A stretch of 64,000 nucleotides of DNA, from NCBI RefSeq assembly GCF_000293805.1, contig NZ_AMBZ01000003.1, forward strand, positions 620,001 to 684,000, given 5' to 3'. Source of the DNA: Paenibacillus alvei DSM 29. GTDB taxonomy: Bacteria; Bacillota; Bacilli; Paenibacillales; Paenibacillaceae. A model generated the notes under the pieces. The model searched no databases, was not told the origin of the DNA, and saw only the letters and a list, made by a program, of their open reading frames with translations. A program made the translations under genes and the position numbers. Positions 32,624 through 42,141 of the stretch are shown here, one piece after another. Each line of letters begins with the position of its first letter. Position 1 is the stretch's first letter.

Positions 32624-34115
32624 TTGGGAATTGGCATTGGGGATTGTAATCCCAGCCATACTATTTATTAGCTATCTTGGTGTGAATATTTGGCCGATCG
32701 TAGCAGCCGCCGTCGCGATTACTGTTCTTCTGTTCTTTGTGAATCGGAGAGGGCAAGCAGGTATGACACGTTCATCCGGACGTGCAAAAGCAGGCCAAAG
32801 TCATATTAGTGCGATGAGTTTTGAGAAAATAGGCGGGCAGGACAGAGCAAAAAATGAATTAATTGAGGCGCTTGATTTCTTAGTACGACCTGATGATATT
32901 CGGAAGTTTGGGATTCGTCCGTTGAAGGGAATATTGTTGACAGGCCCTCCAGGAACGGGGAAAACATTGATGGCCAAGGCTTCTGCTCATTATGCAGATG
33001 CCGTGTTCATTGGCGTATCAGGCAGTGAGTTCGTCGAAATGTATGTCGGCGTAGGGGCTGGCCGTGTACGTGAACTGTTCAAGGAAGCAAGACAGCGCGC
33101 AGAGAAAGAGAAAAAGCAGAATGCAGTCATTTTCATTGATGAGATTGACGTCATTGGTGGTAAGCGTGAAGGCGGGCAGCAAAAAGAATACGATCAAACG
33201 CTAAATCAGCTGTTGACGGAAATGGATGGCTTATATACTGATGAAGAGCCACGCATTCTTGTGATGGCAGCAACGAACCGCAAGGAGATGCTGGACAGTG
33301 CACTGCTGCGACCTGGACGCTTTGACCGCCATATTCAAGTCGATATGCCGGATAAGAAAGGGCGCAAGCATATTTTGGAGCTGCACGCCGCTAACAAGCC
33401 GCTTGCGGAAGAGGTCAGTCTGGATCGAATCGCAGAGGAAACCTTTGGCTTCTCAGGCGCTCAATTAGAAAGCGTGCTTAATGAGGCTGCCATTTATGCG
33501 ATGCGTCAACGGCAAGAATCCATTACGATGGAACATCTTTCCCTGGCGATTGATAAGGCGTTGCTAGGAGAGAAAAGCGACCGAGAGACAAATGAAGAGG
33601 AACGTCGTCGCGTGGCTATTCATGAGCTAGGCCATGCAATCACGGCAGAGCTTGTCCGACCGGAAAGCGTTTCACAGGTAGCTCTCAGCCCGCGCGGTCA
33701 AGCATTAGGGTACGTTCGACATCAGCCTCAAGGGGATCGTTACTTATATACGAAGCCGTTCCTTGAGGAGCAGATTATGATAGCGCTAGGCGGCTCGGTA
33801 GCAGAGGAGCTGTTCTACGGCAATCGCAGTACAGGCTCTCAGGGAGACTTCGATCAAGCACTCAATATCGTGGAGACGATGGTGAATGCTGGTTTAACTA
33901 ATCTAGGCATCGTTCGATTGAAGCATCTCTCGCCAGATGTCTTGACAAATGAAACGCAGGCGATTATGGTAGATTTGACCTATCGAACGCGTGAATTGTT
34001 GGAGAAGCACCGGGATGCTTTTGAGCGATGTTTGCAACACCTTTTGGAAGAGGAATTAGTAAACGGAGATACGTTCCGGTGTCTATTATGTGACAAGAAA
34101 CAATTACCAGCGTGA
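32595..34115 (+). CDS. Short FtsH-like membrane AAA+ metalloprotease
   Basis: 506 residues from ATG 32595 (GGGGGTGTGG upstream). Two close membrane helices at about 11-50 with almost no loop between, where FtsH normally has a ~70-residue outer domain. AAA+ module: Walker A 117-124 'GPPGTGKT', Walker B 'AVIFIDEID', 'ATNRKEMLDSALLRPGRFDRH'. M41 peptidase: zinc site 'HELGH' and third ligand in 'GSQGDFDQAL'. All catalytic residues are present, so it should be an active ATP-dependent protease, but it is a paralogue rather than the main FtsH, which lies elsewhere next to hpt in Bacillales. Confidence 0.85.
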   Translation: MKKQRQSVRSWELALGIVIPAILFISYLGVNIWPIVAAAVAITVLLFFVNRRGQAGMTRSSGRAKAGQSHISAMSFEKIGGQDRAKNELIEALDFLVRPDDIRKFGIRPLKGILLTGPPGTGKTLMAKASAHYADAVFIGVSGSEFVEMYVGVGAGRVRELFKEARQRAEKEKKQNAVIFIDEIDVIGGKREGGQQKEYDQTLNQLLTEMDGLYTDEEPRILVMAATNRKEMLDSALLRPGRFDRHIQVDMPDKKGRKHILELHAANKPLAEEVSLDRIAEETFGFSGAQLESVLNEAAIYAMRQRQESITMEHLSLAIDKALLGEKSDRETNEEERRRVAIHELGHAITAELVRPESVSQVALSPRGQALGYVRHQPQGDRYLYTKPFLEEQIMIALGGSVAEELFYGNRSTGSQGDFDQALNIVETMVNAGLTNLGIVRLKHLSPDVLTNETQAIMVDLTYRTRELLEKHRDAFERCLQHLLEEELVNGDTFRCLLCDKKQLPA

Positions 34116-34131
34116 ATTCACGCTGGTTTTT
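34106..34131 (+). terminator. Terminator after the FtsH-like gene
   Basis: Perfect 22-bp palindrome ACCAGCGTGAA/TTCACGCTGGT (34106-34127) followed by TTTTCTTTTTT; overlaps the last codons of the gene. Confidence 0.8.
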
Positions 34132-34180
34132 CTTTTTTGTTTCCATATTCATGATAAGATAAGGTGAGGTACCTATGCAC

Positions 34181-34194
34181 TGATAACGAAACCA
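34181..34194 (+). promoter_or_regulatory. Possible CcpA (cre) site upstream of hbd-ackA
   Basis: TGATAACGAAACCA fits the TG-N2-A-N-CG-N4-CA skeleton of cre sites. ackA is a classical CcpA-activated gene in Bacillus. Two degenerate positions disagree, so this is tentative. Confidence 0.3.
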
Positions 34195-34246
34195 TCATCT
34201 CGGGTACACTATGCAGAGCATAGCAACAGGAAAGGTGGAAGAAACC

Positions 34247-35119
34247 ATGTTTTTCAAAAAGATCGGCGTCATCGGCGGCGGTACAATGGGCCAAGGCATT
34301 GCAGAAATGCTTGCTGTCAAAGGCTTGGACGTGCTGTTGGTGGAGCAATCGCCGGAGAAGCTGGACCACGCGTATGAAATGATTGAAACAAGCCTGGACA
34401 AGCAGCTTGAGAAATGGGCTATCACACAGGCGGAAAAAAAGTTAATTCTTTCGCGCATACATAAGGTGACGCATCTGGCGGAGCTGAGTGCATGCGATAT
34501 GGTAATTGAGACTATATCTGAAGATCTGGAAGCGAAGAAATTGGTCTTTGCTGAACTGGATCGCGTATGCCCAAGCAACATTATTTTGGCAAGCAACACA
34601 TCGACACTGTCCCTGACAGAAATGGCAAGCTCAACGAAGTATCCTGAGCGTGTTATTGGCATGCACTTTATTCATCCCGTTTCGAAGGTTGACCTTGTCG
34701 AAATTATCCGCGGGTTAAAAACCTCTGACGAAACATTCAATGAAACGAAGCGCTTCGTCGAAGAGGTTGTACAGAAAAAAGGAATCATGGTATTCGAGTC
34801 TCCGGGCTTCGTGACGTCTCGTTTGATCTGTCTTTTGATTAACGAGGCTTTGCACGTTCTGCAAGAGGGCGTAGCGTCTGCCGAAGATATCGACAATGCA
34901 ATGAGAATCGGATATAATTTCCAATACGGGCCTCTTGAGATGGCAGACCGCTTTGGCTTGGATTCGATACTGGCTGCTATGGAACGCATGTTCCGCGAGT
35001 TCGGCGATATCAAATACCGTCCGTCCGTATTGTTGAAAAAGATGGTGCGCGCTGGCCACCTCGGCGTGAAATCGGGCGTCGGATTTTTCAAGTATGATAA
35101 GGATGGGGATAGACTATGA
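34247..35119 (+). CDS. hbd: 3-hydroxybutyryl-CoA dehydrogenase
   Basis: 290 residues from ATG 34247 with GGAAAGGTGG upstream. NAD-binding 'IGVIGGGTMGQGIAEML' at the N-terminus; 'VIETISEDLEAKKLVFAELD', 'ASNTSTLSLTEMA', catalytic His in 'IGMHFIHPV' and the C-terminal 'GYNFQYGPLEMADRFGLD..L'. Oxidises or reduces 3-hydroxyacyl-CoA/acetoacetyl-CoA. Its stop overlaps ackA by 4 nt, so the two are coupled. It may serve butyrate/PHB or fatty acid metabolism; chain-length preference unknown. Confidence 0.9.
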   Translation: MFFKKIGVIGGGTMGQGIAEMLAVKGLDVLLVEQSPEKLDHAYEMIETSLDKQLEKWAITQAEKKLILSRIHKVTHLAELSACDMVIETISEDLEAKKLVFAELDRVCPSNIILASNTSTLSLTEMASSTKYPERVIGMHFIHPVSKVDLVEIIRGLKTSDETFNETKRFVEEVVQKKGIMVFESPGFVTSRLICLLINEALHVLQEGVASAEDIDNAMRIGYNFQYGPLEMADRFGLDSILAAMERMFREFGDIKYRPSVLLKKMVRAGHLGVKSGVGFFKYDKDGDRL

Positions 35120-36321
35120 AAATACTCGTAATCAATGCAGGCAGCTCCTCACTCAAATATCAGCTATATGATATGAAGGACGAATCGGTACTGGCAGCAG
35201 GCCGCGTGGAACGTATCGGGATGGATTCCTCCATTCTTATTCACGAACCGCATCACACTGACGAAATTACAGAAGTAAGCGAAATTCTTGACCATACGAT
35301 TGCGATTCGTAAAGTATTGGACAAGCTTACAGATGCAAAGGTTGGCGTAGTTAAAACGATCAGCGAGATTGAGGCTGTTGGACACCGTGTCGTTCACGGC
35401 GGTGAATCATTCAGCAATTCCGTATTGGTTGACTCAGAAGTCAAAGCGGAAATCCGTCGTCTGTTCGATCTGGCTCCGCTGCATAACCCTGCTCACATGA
35501 TGGGCATTAAAGCAGTTGAAACGAACTTGCCGGACGTACCGCAAGCGGTTGTATTCGATACTGCTTTCCATCAAACGATGCCTCAGAAGGCATACATGTA
35601 CGCGATACCGAAGGTGCTATACAAGAAGCACAAAGTTCGTCGCTATGGCTTCCATGGTACATCCCATAACTATGTCAGCCAACGTGCGGCTGAAGTTGTT
35701 GGACGTCCGATCGAAGACTTGAAAATCATCACATGCCATATTGGTAACGGCGGCAGCTTGACAGCGGTTGAGGGCGGAAAATCGATCGACACATCGATGG
35801 GTATGACTCCGCTGGAAGGCTTGATGATGGGTACACGCAGTGGTGACTTGGATCCGGCTGTTGTGCCTTTCACAATGATGAAAGAAGATTTGACAGTCAA
35901 TGAAGTCAACTCCATGTTGAATAAGCACAGTGGATTGCTCGCAATCTCAGGCTTGTCCAGTGACATGCGTGAAATTACAGATGCAATGGCTGAGGGCGAA
36001 CCAAATGCAACATTGGCATTCGATATGTACGTATATCGCTTGCGTAAATACATCGGTGCATATGCAGCAGCGATGGACGGCGTTGATGTAATCGTATTTA
36101 CGGCGGGTGTTGGTGAAAACTCTATCGTAATTCGTGAAGCAACATGCGAGAAGTTGACGTTCTTGGGCGTTGAAATTGATCCAGAGCTGAACAAAATCCG
36201 TTCGAAAGAACCGCGTCTGATTTCCACTCCAAATTCGAAAGTAAAAGTTCTTGTCGTTCCAACGAACGAAGAGCTTATGATTGCGCGGGATACATTCCGC
36301 CTTGTGCAAGAATCGAAATAA
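35116..36321 (+). CDS. ackA: Acetate kinase
   Basis: 401 residues. 'VINAGSSSLKYQLYD' (phosphate-binding), 'VVFDTAFHQTMP', 'YGFHGTSHNYVSQRAA', 'HIGNGGSLTAV', 'TRSGDLDPA' and 'FTAGVGENS' are the ASKHA-fold motifs. Interconverts acetyl phosphate and ADP with acetate and ATP in overflow metabolism. Start overlaps the hbd stop. asnS follows after 22 nt. Confidence 0.95.
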   Translation: MKILVINAGSSSLKYQLYDMKDESVLAAGRVERIGMDSSILIHEPHHTDEITEVSEILDHTIAIRKVLDKLTDAKVGVVKTISEIEAVGHRVVHGGESFSNSVLVDSEVKAEIRRLFDLAPLHNPAHMMGIKAVETNLPDVPQAVVFDTAFHQTMPQKAYMYAIPKVLYKKHKVRRYGFHGTSHNYVSQRAAEVVGRPIEDLKIITCHIGNGGSLTAVEGGKSIDTSMGMTPLEGLMMGTRSGDLDPAVVPFTMMKEDLTVNEVNSMLNKHSGLLAISGLSSDMREITDAMAEGEPNATLAFDMYVYRLRKYIGAYAAAMDGVDVIVFTAGVGENSIVIREATCEKLTFLGVEIDPELNKIRSKEPRLISTPNSKVKVLVVPTNEELMIARDTFRLVQESK

Positions 36322-36343
36322 TGCGTAAGGGAGAGAGCGATCG

Positions 36344-37639
36344 ATGACGACGACTTGTGTCATCCGCGAAGTTAGCCGCCATGTAGGCGAAGAAATCCGT
36401 ATGGGCTGCTGGCTGCACAACAAACGTTCCAGCGGCAAGATTCAATTCTTGCAGTTGCGTGACGGTACTGGATTTATCCAGGGTGTTGTAGTGAAAAGTG
36501 AAGTGCCGGAGGAAGTCTGGGAAGCGGCAAAAAGCTTAACACAAGAAAGCTCTATGTATGTTACGGGGACTGTTCGCGAGGAACCACGTTCCAAATCCGG
36601 ATATGAGATGACTGTAACGAATGTGGAAATCATTCAAATTACAGAAAATTATCCGATTACACCGAAGGAACATGGTGTTGATTTCTTGATGGATCATCGT
36701 CATTTGTGGCTCCGTGCACCGAAGCAGCATGCCATTTTGACAATCCGCGGGGAAATCATTCGTGCGGTTCAGCAATTCTTCGATGAGAAGGGCTTTACAC
36801 TGGTGGATCCACCAATTCTTACGCCTTCCTCTTGCGAAGGAACAACAGAATTGTTCCATACGAAATACTTCGAAGAAGATGCGTTCCTGACGCAAAGTGG
36901 CCAGCTATACATGGAAGCAGCCGCAATGGCGCTTGGTAAGGTTTACTCATTCGGACCAACATTCCGTGCTGAGAAATCGAAGACACGCCGCCACTTGATC
37001 GAGTTCTGGATGATCGAGCCGGAAATGGCGTTTGTTGACCATGAAGAGAACCTGAAGGTGCAGGAGCAATTCGTTTCGCACATCGTACAATCTGTGCTGA
37101 AGAATTGCCGTGCAGAGCTGGAAACACTCGGCCGCGATACGTCTAAGCTGGAGAAATGTGTAGCGCCATTCCCGCGCATTACGTATGATGAAGCAATCGC
37201 ATTTTTACAAGAGCAAGGGTATGATATTCCTTGGGGTGAAGATTTCGGTGCGCCGCATGAAACGGCAATCGCTGAGAAGTACGAAACTCCTGTGTTTATC
37301 ACGCACTACCCAACGAACATCAAGGCATTCTACATGAAGCCGGATCCAAATCGTCCAGAAGTCGTTCTGTGTGCGGATATGATCGCTCCAGAAGGCTATG
37401 GAGAAATTATCGGCGGATCTCAGCGTATTGACGATCCTGCCCTGATGGAAGAACGCTTCAAGGAACATGAATTGTCTCCTGAGGCTTACCAGTGGTATAT
37501 GGATTTGCGTAAATACGGTACTGTTCCTCACTCTGGATTTGGTCTCGGTCTGGAACGTACTGTAGCTTGGATTTGCGGATTGGAACATGTTCGTGAGACA
37601 ATTCCATTCCCACGCCTGTTATATCGTTTATATCCATAA
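36344..37639 (+). CDS. asnS: Asparaginyl-tRNA synthetase
   Basis: 431 residues, class IIb synthetase. OB-fold anticodon-binding domain at about 15-110 ('[32 protein letters not shown]'), motif 2 '[27 protein letters not shown]' and motif 3 '[13 protein letters not shown]'. The catalytic region lacks the AspRS insertion, fitting AsnRS. AGGGAGAG upstream of the ATG. A terminator follows. In Bacillus asnS precedes dnaD, as here. Confidence 0.94.
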   Translation: MTTTCVIREVSRHVGEEIRMGCWLHNKRSSGKIQFLQLRDGTGFIQGVVVKSEVPEEVWEAAKSLTQESSMYVTGTVREEPRSKSGYEMTVTNVEIIQITENYPITPKEHGVDFLMDHRHLWLRAPKQHAILTIRGEIIRAVQQFFDEKGFTLVDPPILTPSSCEGTTELFHTKYFEEDAFLTQSGQLYMEAAAMALGKVYSFGPTFRAEKSKTRRHLIEFWMIEPEMAFVDHEENLKVQEQFVSHIVQSVLKNCRAELETLGRDTSKLEKCVAPFPRITYDEAIAFLQEQGYDIPWGEDFGAPHETAIAEKYETPVFITHYPTNIKAFYMKPDPNRPEVVLCADMIAPEGYGEIIGGSQRIDDPALMEERFKEHELSPEAYQWYMDLRKYGTVPHSGFGLGLERTVAWICGLEHVRETIPFPRLLYRLYP

Positions 37640-37672
37640 GCTTCATGTAGCTCAGATCAGTAAGTGATGAAG

Positions 37673-37711
37673 ATCGTCCTGTATCGCAAAAGCGGTATGG
37701 GGCGATTTTTT
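37673..37711 (+). terminator. Terminator of asnS
   Basis: ATCGTCCTGTATCGC (37673-37687), AAAA loop, GCGGTATGGGGCGAT (37692-37706) with a few G-T pairs, then T6. Confidence 0.8.
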
Positions 37712-37742
37712 CAATAGCGATAAAGCCCTAATTTCTAAAATT

Positions 37743-37756
37743 TGAAAACGTTGCCA
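37743..37756 (+). promoter_or_regulatory. cre-like sequence upstream of dnaD
   Basis: TGAAAACGTTGCCA matches the CcpA cre consensus TGWAANCGNTNWCA at all but one degenerate position. Finding it upstream of a replication gene is unexpected, and it may be a chance match. Confidence 0.35.
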
Positions 37757-37827
37757 ATTTAGTGCTTATCAAATAGCTGATCATATGAGACAATAGAGGG
37801 GTAGTGAAGCGGAGAGGGGATTAATGT

Positions 37828-38508
37828 ATGAGTGGAGACGCTTTTCGCACCTTTGCCAAAGGGATGGCGCTTGGCATGCAATCAGGCAGTATTAGTGTGC
37901 CGTACCACCTGCTGCGCTGCTATCGGCAGCTGAAGCTGAATGATACGGAAGCAATGCTGCTTATTCATCTTATAGGCTTCAAGCAGCAGGAAATGAAGGA
38001 CTTTCCGACAATAGAGGAGCTGCAGGAACGTATGGGAACAGCTCCTGAGCTAGTCATCAAGTCGCTGCAGAGACTGCTGAAGGATGGCTTTATCAGCATA
38101 GACGAAGAAGTCGACCCGGCAACGCAAGTGCAGTATGAGCGATATAATTTAACTGGATTATGGGAGAAGATGGCCGTATTCGTAACGGAAGAGATTCGAG
38201 CTGAACGTCAGCGGTTAAGACAATCTTCTGCATTAACGGACTCGGATCAACCGAATCTGTTCAATATATTTGAGAAGGAATTCGGCCGTCCGCTTTCACC
38301 AATGGAATGTGAGACAATTGCCGGATGGATAGATCAGGATCATTATCCAGAGGAATTAATTCTCTTAGCACTGAAGGAAGCGGTATTTGCAGGTAAGGTG
38401 CATTTCCGCTACGTGGATCGCATATTGCTGGAATGGAGCCGTAACCGAGTTCGCTCAATTGAAGATGCCAAGGCTTATACTCAGAAGTTCCGTTCTAGCG
38501 GAAGATGA
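37828..38508 (+). CDS. dnaD: DNA replication initiation/restart protein DnaD
   Basis: 226 residues. N-terminal winged-helix domain (about 20-105: 'SISVPYHLLRCYRQLKLNDTEAMLLIHLIGF', 'FPTIEELQERMGTAPELVIKSLQRLLKDGFISI') and C-terminal DnaB2 domain (about 140-215: 'IFEKEFGRPLSPMECETIAGWIDQDHYPEELILLALKEAVFAGKVHFRYVDRILLEW'). Helps load the replicative helicase in Firmicutes. GGAGAGGGG upstream of the ATG. In Bacillus nth follows directly; here 20 kb of other genes lie between. Confidence 0.93.
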   Translation: MSGDAFRTFAKGMALGMQSGSISVPYHLLRCYRQLKLNDTEAMLLIHLIGFKQQEMKDFPTIEELQERMGTAPELVIKSLQRLLKDGFISIDEEVDPATQVQYERYNLTGLWEKMAVFVTEEIRAERQRLRQSSALTDSDQPNLFNIFEKEFGRPLSPMECETIAGWIDQDHYPEELILLALKEAVFAGKVHFRYVDRILLEWSRNRVRSIEDAKAYTQKFRSSGR

Positions 38509-38552
38509 GTGACGAGTTCTCGAATTGCATGGGAAAATAATGCCCGACACTA

Positions 38553-38583
38553 AAGCCCTCTGTCTAAAGTGACTGAGGGCCTT
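38553..38583. terminator. Bidirectional terminator between dnaD and mtnB
   Basis: GCCCTC and GAGGGC arms around an 14-nt loop between two convergent genes, with AAAG/CTTA flanks. The T tracts are short. Confidence 0.5.
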
Positions 38584-38612
38584 ATCTGTTTTATGGAATA
38601 ATAGGCTAGCAT

Positions 38613-39257
38613 TTATTGATGAAGTGCTTGTTTGCGGTATACATATTCGAACAAGAATTCGAATGCCTCCAGATGTCGCTTGGCCTCGAAGGCATTAGCG
38701 CCCCATGCGTATATGCCGTGCTTTCGTAGAAGAATACCCGGAATAAGTGGATCAAGTGACTCTGTAATACATGGTACGATACGTGGGATGTCTGCGTAGT
38801 TCGGTACGACAGGGATGTTGATTATCGCGTCTTCCTCCCAAATGTTAAACGCTTTAATTAATTCTACGCCTTCTACCGGCACAGTGCCGCGATCTCCATA
38901 TAGATCAGATACGATGGTATTAAATACGGTATGAACGTGGAAGATAGCACCACAGCCTGTGAGCCGGTAAATTTCACAATGAATTAATGTCTCAGCACTG
39001 GGTTTCAGCTTCGTTGCTTCGGTTGCTCGGCCATTCTCATTCACGAATAGAAAATCTTCAGGAGTATGAACCGACTTATCCTTGCCGCTGGCCGTAATCG
39101 CGAATTGGAATTGTTCATTCTGAATATCGCCGACACGAATGGAGAGATTGCCGCTCGTGCCTGGGAACCAGTGGCGGCTTGCAAACTGCTCTTTGATTGT
39201 GCGCAGCTCAGCAAGTGCTTGCTGCTTTTGCTCTACTGTGAGCATATTCGTGTTCAT
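38613..39257 (-). CDS. mtnB: Methylthioribulose-1-phosphate dehydratase
   Basis: 214 residues from the ATG at 39257; a TTG at 39284 with AGGAG upstream is an alternative. Class II aldolase fold: 'FPGTSGNLSIRVGD', zinc ligands in 'IFHVHTVFNT' and a later histidine in 'LLRKHGIYAWG', plus the catalytic 'PSAETLIHCEIYR'. Step 2 of the later part of methionine salvage, upstream of MtnW. Last gene of the pro-mtn cluster, 29-56 nt after mtnX. Confidence 0.9.
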   Translation of the reverse strand: MNTNMLTVEQKQQALAELRTIKEQFASRHWFPGTSGNLSIRVGDIQNEQFQFAITASGKDKSVHTPEDFLFVNENGRATEATKLKPSAETLIHCEIYRLTGCGAIFHVHTVFNTIVSDLYGDRGTVPVEGVELIKAFNIWEEDAIINIPVVPNYADIPRIVPCITESLDPLIPGILLRKHGIYAWGANAFEAKRHLEAFEFLFEYVYRKQALHQ

Positions 39258-39313
39258 TCTATGAACTGGCTCCCTTCTTTTCAACCACTCCTAGCTTATT
39301 AGTGTGGATGATT

Positions 39314-39985
39314 TTAGATATGTGTATTGGAATGGGTCAAATGCTCCATAATATCATAAAAGGTGTGGAATGGTGCATAAGGAAGCTGTAGCTCATCGCA
39401 TCGCACGATTAATTGCGCCCTTGCATATACAAATTCAGCCATCTTGGCTGCTGCAAAGTCGGTAACACTATCGCCAATCACGATACGTTCATACTCTTCT
39501 TCCGGGAAGCGACGGACAATGGTCGTTTTGCACATCCCGCAATCATTCGTACAAGGCGGCTGGCAGTAATATGGCCATGTGATGCGAATGCTATCGCCAG
39601 TGAAGTCGCTGCCATTACAATATATATGGTCAGAGGGAATTTGATACGGCTTGAGCAGCGGATATACAAAGAAATCAATTCCTCCGCTTGTCACGTACAA
39701 TTCAATCTCTTCCGTCTGGCAAAATTGAACGAATTGCTCAAAGCCAGGGCGGATGCAGGCTTGCGATATGGCATATTGAACGACTTCGTTTCGCAGTGAA
39801 GTAGGGAGCATGGCGAACATTTCACCGACTCCTTGCCGAATTGACTTTCGTTCCTGTATGACATCATGCACGATCTCTTCCCAACCAGGCGGGTTGAAAT
39901 GCCGAATAACTGAAACAATGTTATCATTTTCTGTTATTGTTCCGTCGAAATCGCAAAAAATGACACGACGCTTCTGCACACTCAT
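39314..39985 (-). CDS. mtnX: 2-hydroxy-3-keto-5-methylthiopentenyl-1-phosphate phosphatase
   Basis: 223 residues, HAD superfamily with the nucleophile motif 'FCDFDGTITENDN'. 'YVTSGGIDFFVYPLLKPY' and 'IVIGDSVTDFAAAKMA' are HAD motifs II and IV. The MtnX-specific cysteine cluster is present ('YYCQPPCTNDCGMCK'). Acts on the product of MtnW. ATG overlaps the mtnW stop by 4 nt. Confidence 0.92.
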   Translation of the reverse strand: MSVQKRRVIFCDFDGTITENDNIVSVIRHFNPPGWEEIVHDVIQERKSIRQGVGEMFAMLPTSLRNEVVQYAISQACIRPGFEQFVQFCQTEEIELYVTSGGIDFFVYPLLKPYQIPSDHIYCNGSDFTGDSIRITWPYYCQPPCTNDCGMCKTTIVRRFPEEEYERIVIGDSVTDFAAAKMAEFVYARAQLIVRCDELQLPYAPFHTFYDIMEHLTHSNTHI

Positions 39986-41210
39986 TTCTTAACACCCCAT
40001 AATCCAATTGCGGCAGCTAATGGCTCGGATACAACTGCTCTTTGCTCCAACGTATCGCCTTTCATCACGGCATCAATGGCATCTACAAATGCTTGACCGC
40101 CAGACGCTGTTCCCAATGGATGTCCGTGTATTCCTCCTCCCGCATTGACAACTACTTCCGTTCCGAAATCCTGAATAATAAGCGGGACAAGACCTGGGTG
40201 TATGCCTGCGGAAGGCACCGGGAAGGATCTTTTATGTATGGATTCTAATGATTCTGCTGTGCTAGTTAACGCTTGGCGGATACCTTGTGTCTCTTCCTTT
40301 GGCATTGTAACTGATCCGTACGGGGAAGGGAAGAGGACTAGATCGGCACCAGCCAATCGCATTAGCTTGCCAAGTAGGAGCGGAGCAGCAATCCCATGCT
40401 CCTTTGCAGGATAGTAAGCGCCGGCAAGTGCAGGGTGAGCTGCAATTGGAACTGTAATATCTGGATCTTGACTCAATCCATGCAGGACATCATATCCGTA
40501 GCTTAATACATTGAACAGCAGCGCATTTGCACCGGCCTCTATTGCACGAAGCGCTTGTTCACGAAGCGAGAACGTAGGCCCTGTCAAGTTTACGGCGTAT
40601 AACAATTTTTTGCCTGTAATTTGCTCAGCAGCAGCAGCTGCTTCCATACAAGCACGAACACGCTGTTCGATCGGGGTCAACGGATTTTCAAACAAAATTT
40701 CGTCATCCTTAATCAGATCAACTCCACCCAATGCCTGTTGGTAAAATTGTTCCTTCAATCCTGACAGGTCATGTCCGATAAGCGATTTGAAAATACTCAT
40801 CAATAATGGACGGTTATAAACCTGCAACTGATCACGGATTCCGTCAATTCCATACTTAGGTCCTGAAAATGCTGTTCTGAAAGAGTCCGAAAAATCGAGA
40901 TCCATTAGCTTGATTTTGCCATCCATAGACAGCTTGCCGAATGCAGTAACGAGTAATGCGGGGAGATCAGGGCTAAAATTAATGTCTGGGTATGCGATGG
41001 AGATATCCGCATATCGTTCCCCTGCAACGTCTGATGGATGCTCCTCAATCGTGATAACCTTGCCGAGATGATTTGACATCTCGGCCTTTCTCGCCTCAGG
41101 GAGCTCGGTCCAGCTCCCTACCGTCAAGCCAACGGCAATTCCTTCGGCTTTTTCTTAAAATCTGCCCGATCATCGAACAGCCGATAGGTGGCGATGCAGT
41201 GATCTTTCAT
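39982..41210 (-). CDS. mtnW: 2,3-diketo-5-methylthiopentyl-1-phosphate enolase (RuBisCO-like), frameshifted
   Basis: The ATG at 41210 overlaps the proC stop and opens 'MKDHCIATYRLFDDRADFKKK', which runs into a stop; the rest ('GLTVGSWTELPEARKAEM...') is in the next frame. One extra base in the five-base run 41149-41153 (A5 on the coding strand) joins them to 409 residues, the usual MtnW size. RuBisCO-like fold with the carbamylated-lysine motif 'GGVDLIKDDE' and 'AVNLTGPTFSL', but without RuBisCO's full active site. Enolises the MtnB product in methionine salvage. Confidence 0.9.
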
Positions 41211-42088
41211 TCGATTTCCCTCCCAATTTGGTGTTCCATCTCCTGCGAGCGCTCTGCAGCGCGGTGAACCGCAGATATAATGGTCTTGCTCATATAATGA
41301 CTGTTCATGACATCAAGTGCTGCCTGTGTCGTGCCGCCAGGAGATGTTACTTTACGGCGCAGTTCAGCAGGTTCTTCCTGCGTTCGTCGTACCATTTCGG
41401 CTGCTCCAAGCACGGTCTGCACCGTTAAATCATGCGCAATCTCTTGGGTGAGCCCGCCCTCAACGCCAGCCTGCATCATGGCTTCCATGACGTAATATAA
41501 ATAGGCTGGGCCGCTCCCAGACAATCCAGTTACAATATTCATATGCTGCTCTTCGACTTCAACTGCGATGCCAATCGCTTCGAATATTATCATCGCGATA
41601 GCTCGCTGAGTATCGTCCACAGATTGGGAGCAGCAAATTGCTGTTGCTCCGAGTCCAATCGTACTAGATGTATTCGGCATTGTGCGCACGGCGGCGATAG
41701 GACCTAGAATACGCTGGATAGCATGTAAAGAAAGACCAGCAATGACTGAAATAATGAGTGTGCCAGGACGGAGCAGGGGCTTCAACTCATGAAGTGCGGC
41801 TGCAGCATCCTTAGGCTTCATGCATAGTACGATAACATCAGCTTCATGAAGCAGCTCCTGCTTGCCTTTGGATGTAAGCTCGATCGTAACGCCATACTTC
41901 CGCTTCAATTCTTGCAGTCGCTCGTTATTGCTGCGATTTATCATTGAAAATTGCTCTGGTTCCGTTAATTGCTTGGCAAGTACTCCTCTTACGATTGCTT
42001 CAGCAATGGAGCCTGCACCGAAAATACAAATGCGAAGAGAACGGAATGTGTCCTTCTCTTGTGTAATTGTTTCATTCATGATGTCCAT
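41207..42088 (-). CDS. proC: Pyrroline-5-carboxylate reductase
   Basis: 293 residues from the ATG at 42088 (GGGAGAGG upstream; ATG 42079 also possible). Rossmann start 'ICIFGAGSIAEAIVRGVL', 'VRTMPNTSSTIGLGATAIC' and the C-terminal 'LSGSGPAYLYYVMEAMMQAGVEGGL' and 'KVTSPGGTTQAALDVM' blocks. Last step of proline synthesis. Lies 53 nt after proA, and its stop overlaps mtnW, tying proline and methionine-salvage genes together. Confidence 0.93.
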   Translation of the reverse strand: MDIMNETITQEKDTFRSLRICIFGAGSIAEAIVRGVLAKQLTEPEQFSMINRSNNERLQELKRKYGVTIELTSKGKQELLHEADVIVLCMKPKDAAAALHELKPLLRPGTLIISVIAGLSLHAIQRILGPIAAVRTMPNTSSTIGLGATAICCSQSVDDTQRAIAMIIFEAIGIAVEVEEQHMNIVTGLSGSGPAYLYYVMEAMMQAGVEGGLTQEIAHDLTVQTVLGAAEMVRRTQEEPAELRRKVTSPGGTTQAALDVMNSHYMSKTIISAVHRAAERSQEMEHQIGREIE

Positions 42089-42141
42089 TCCTCTCCCTTC
42101 TTTTCCAACACGTTGCTTGTAGAATATGCTGTTGCAGGACA

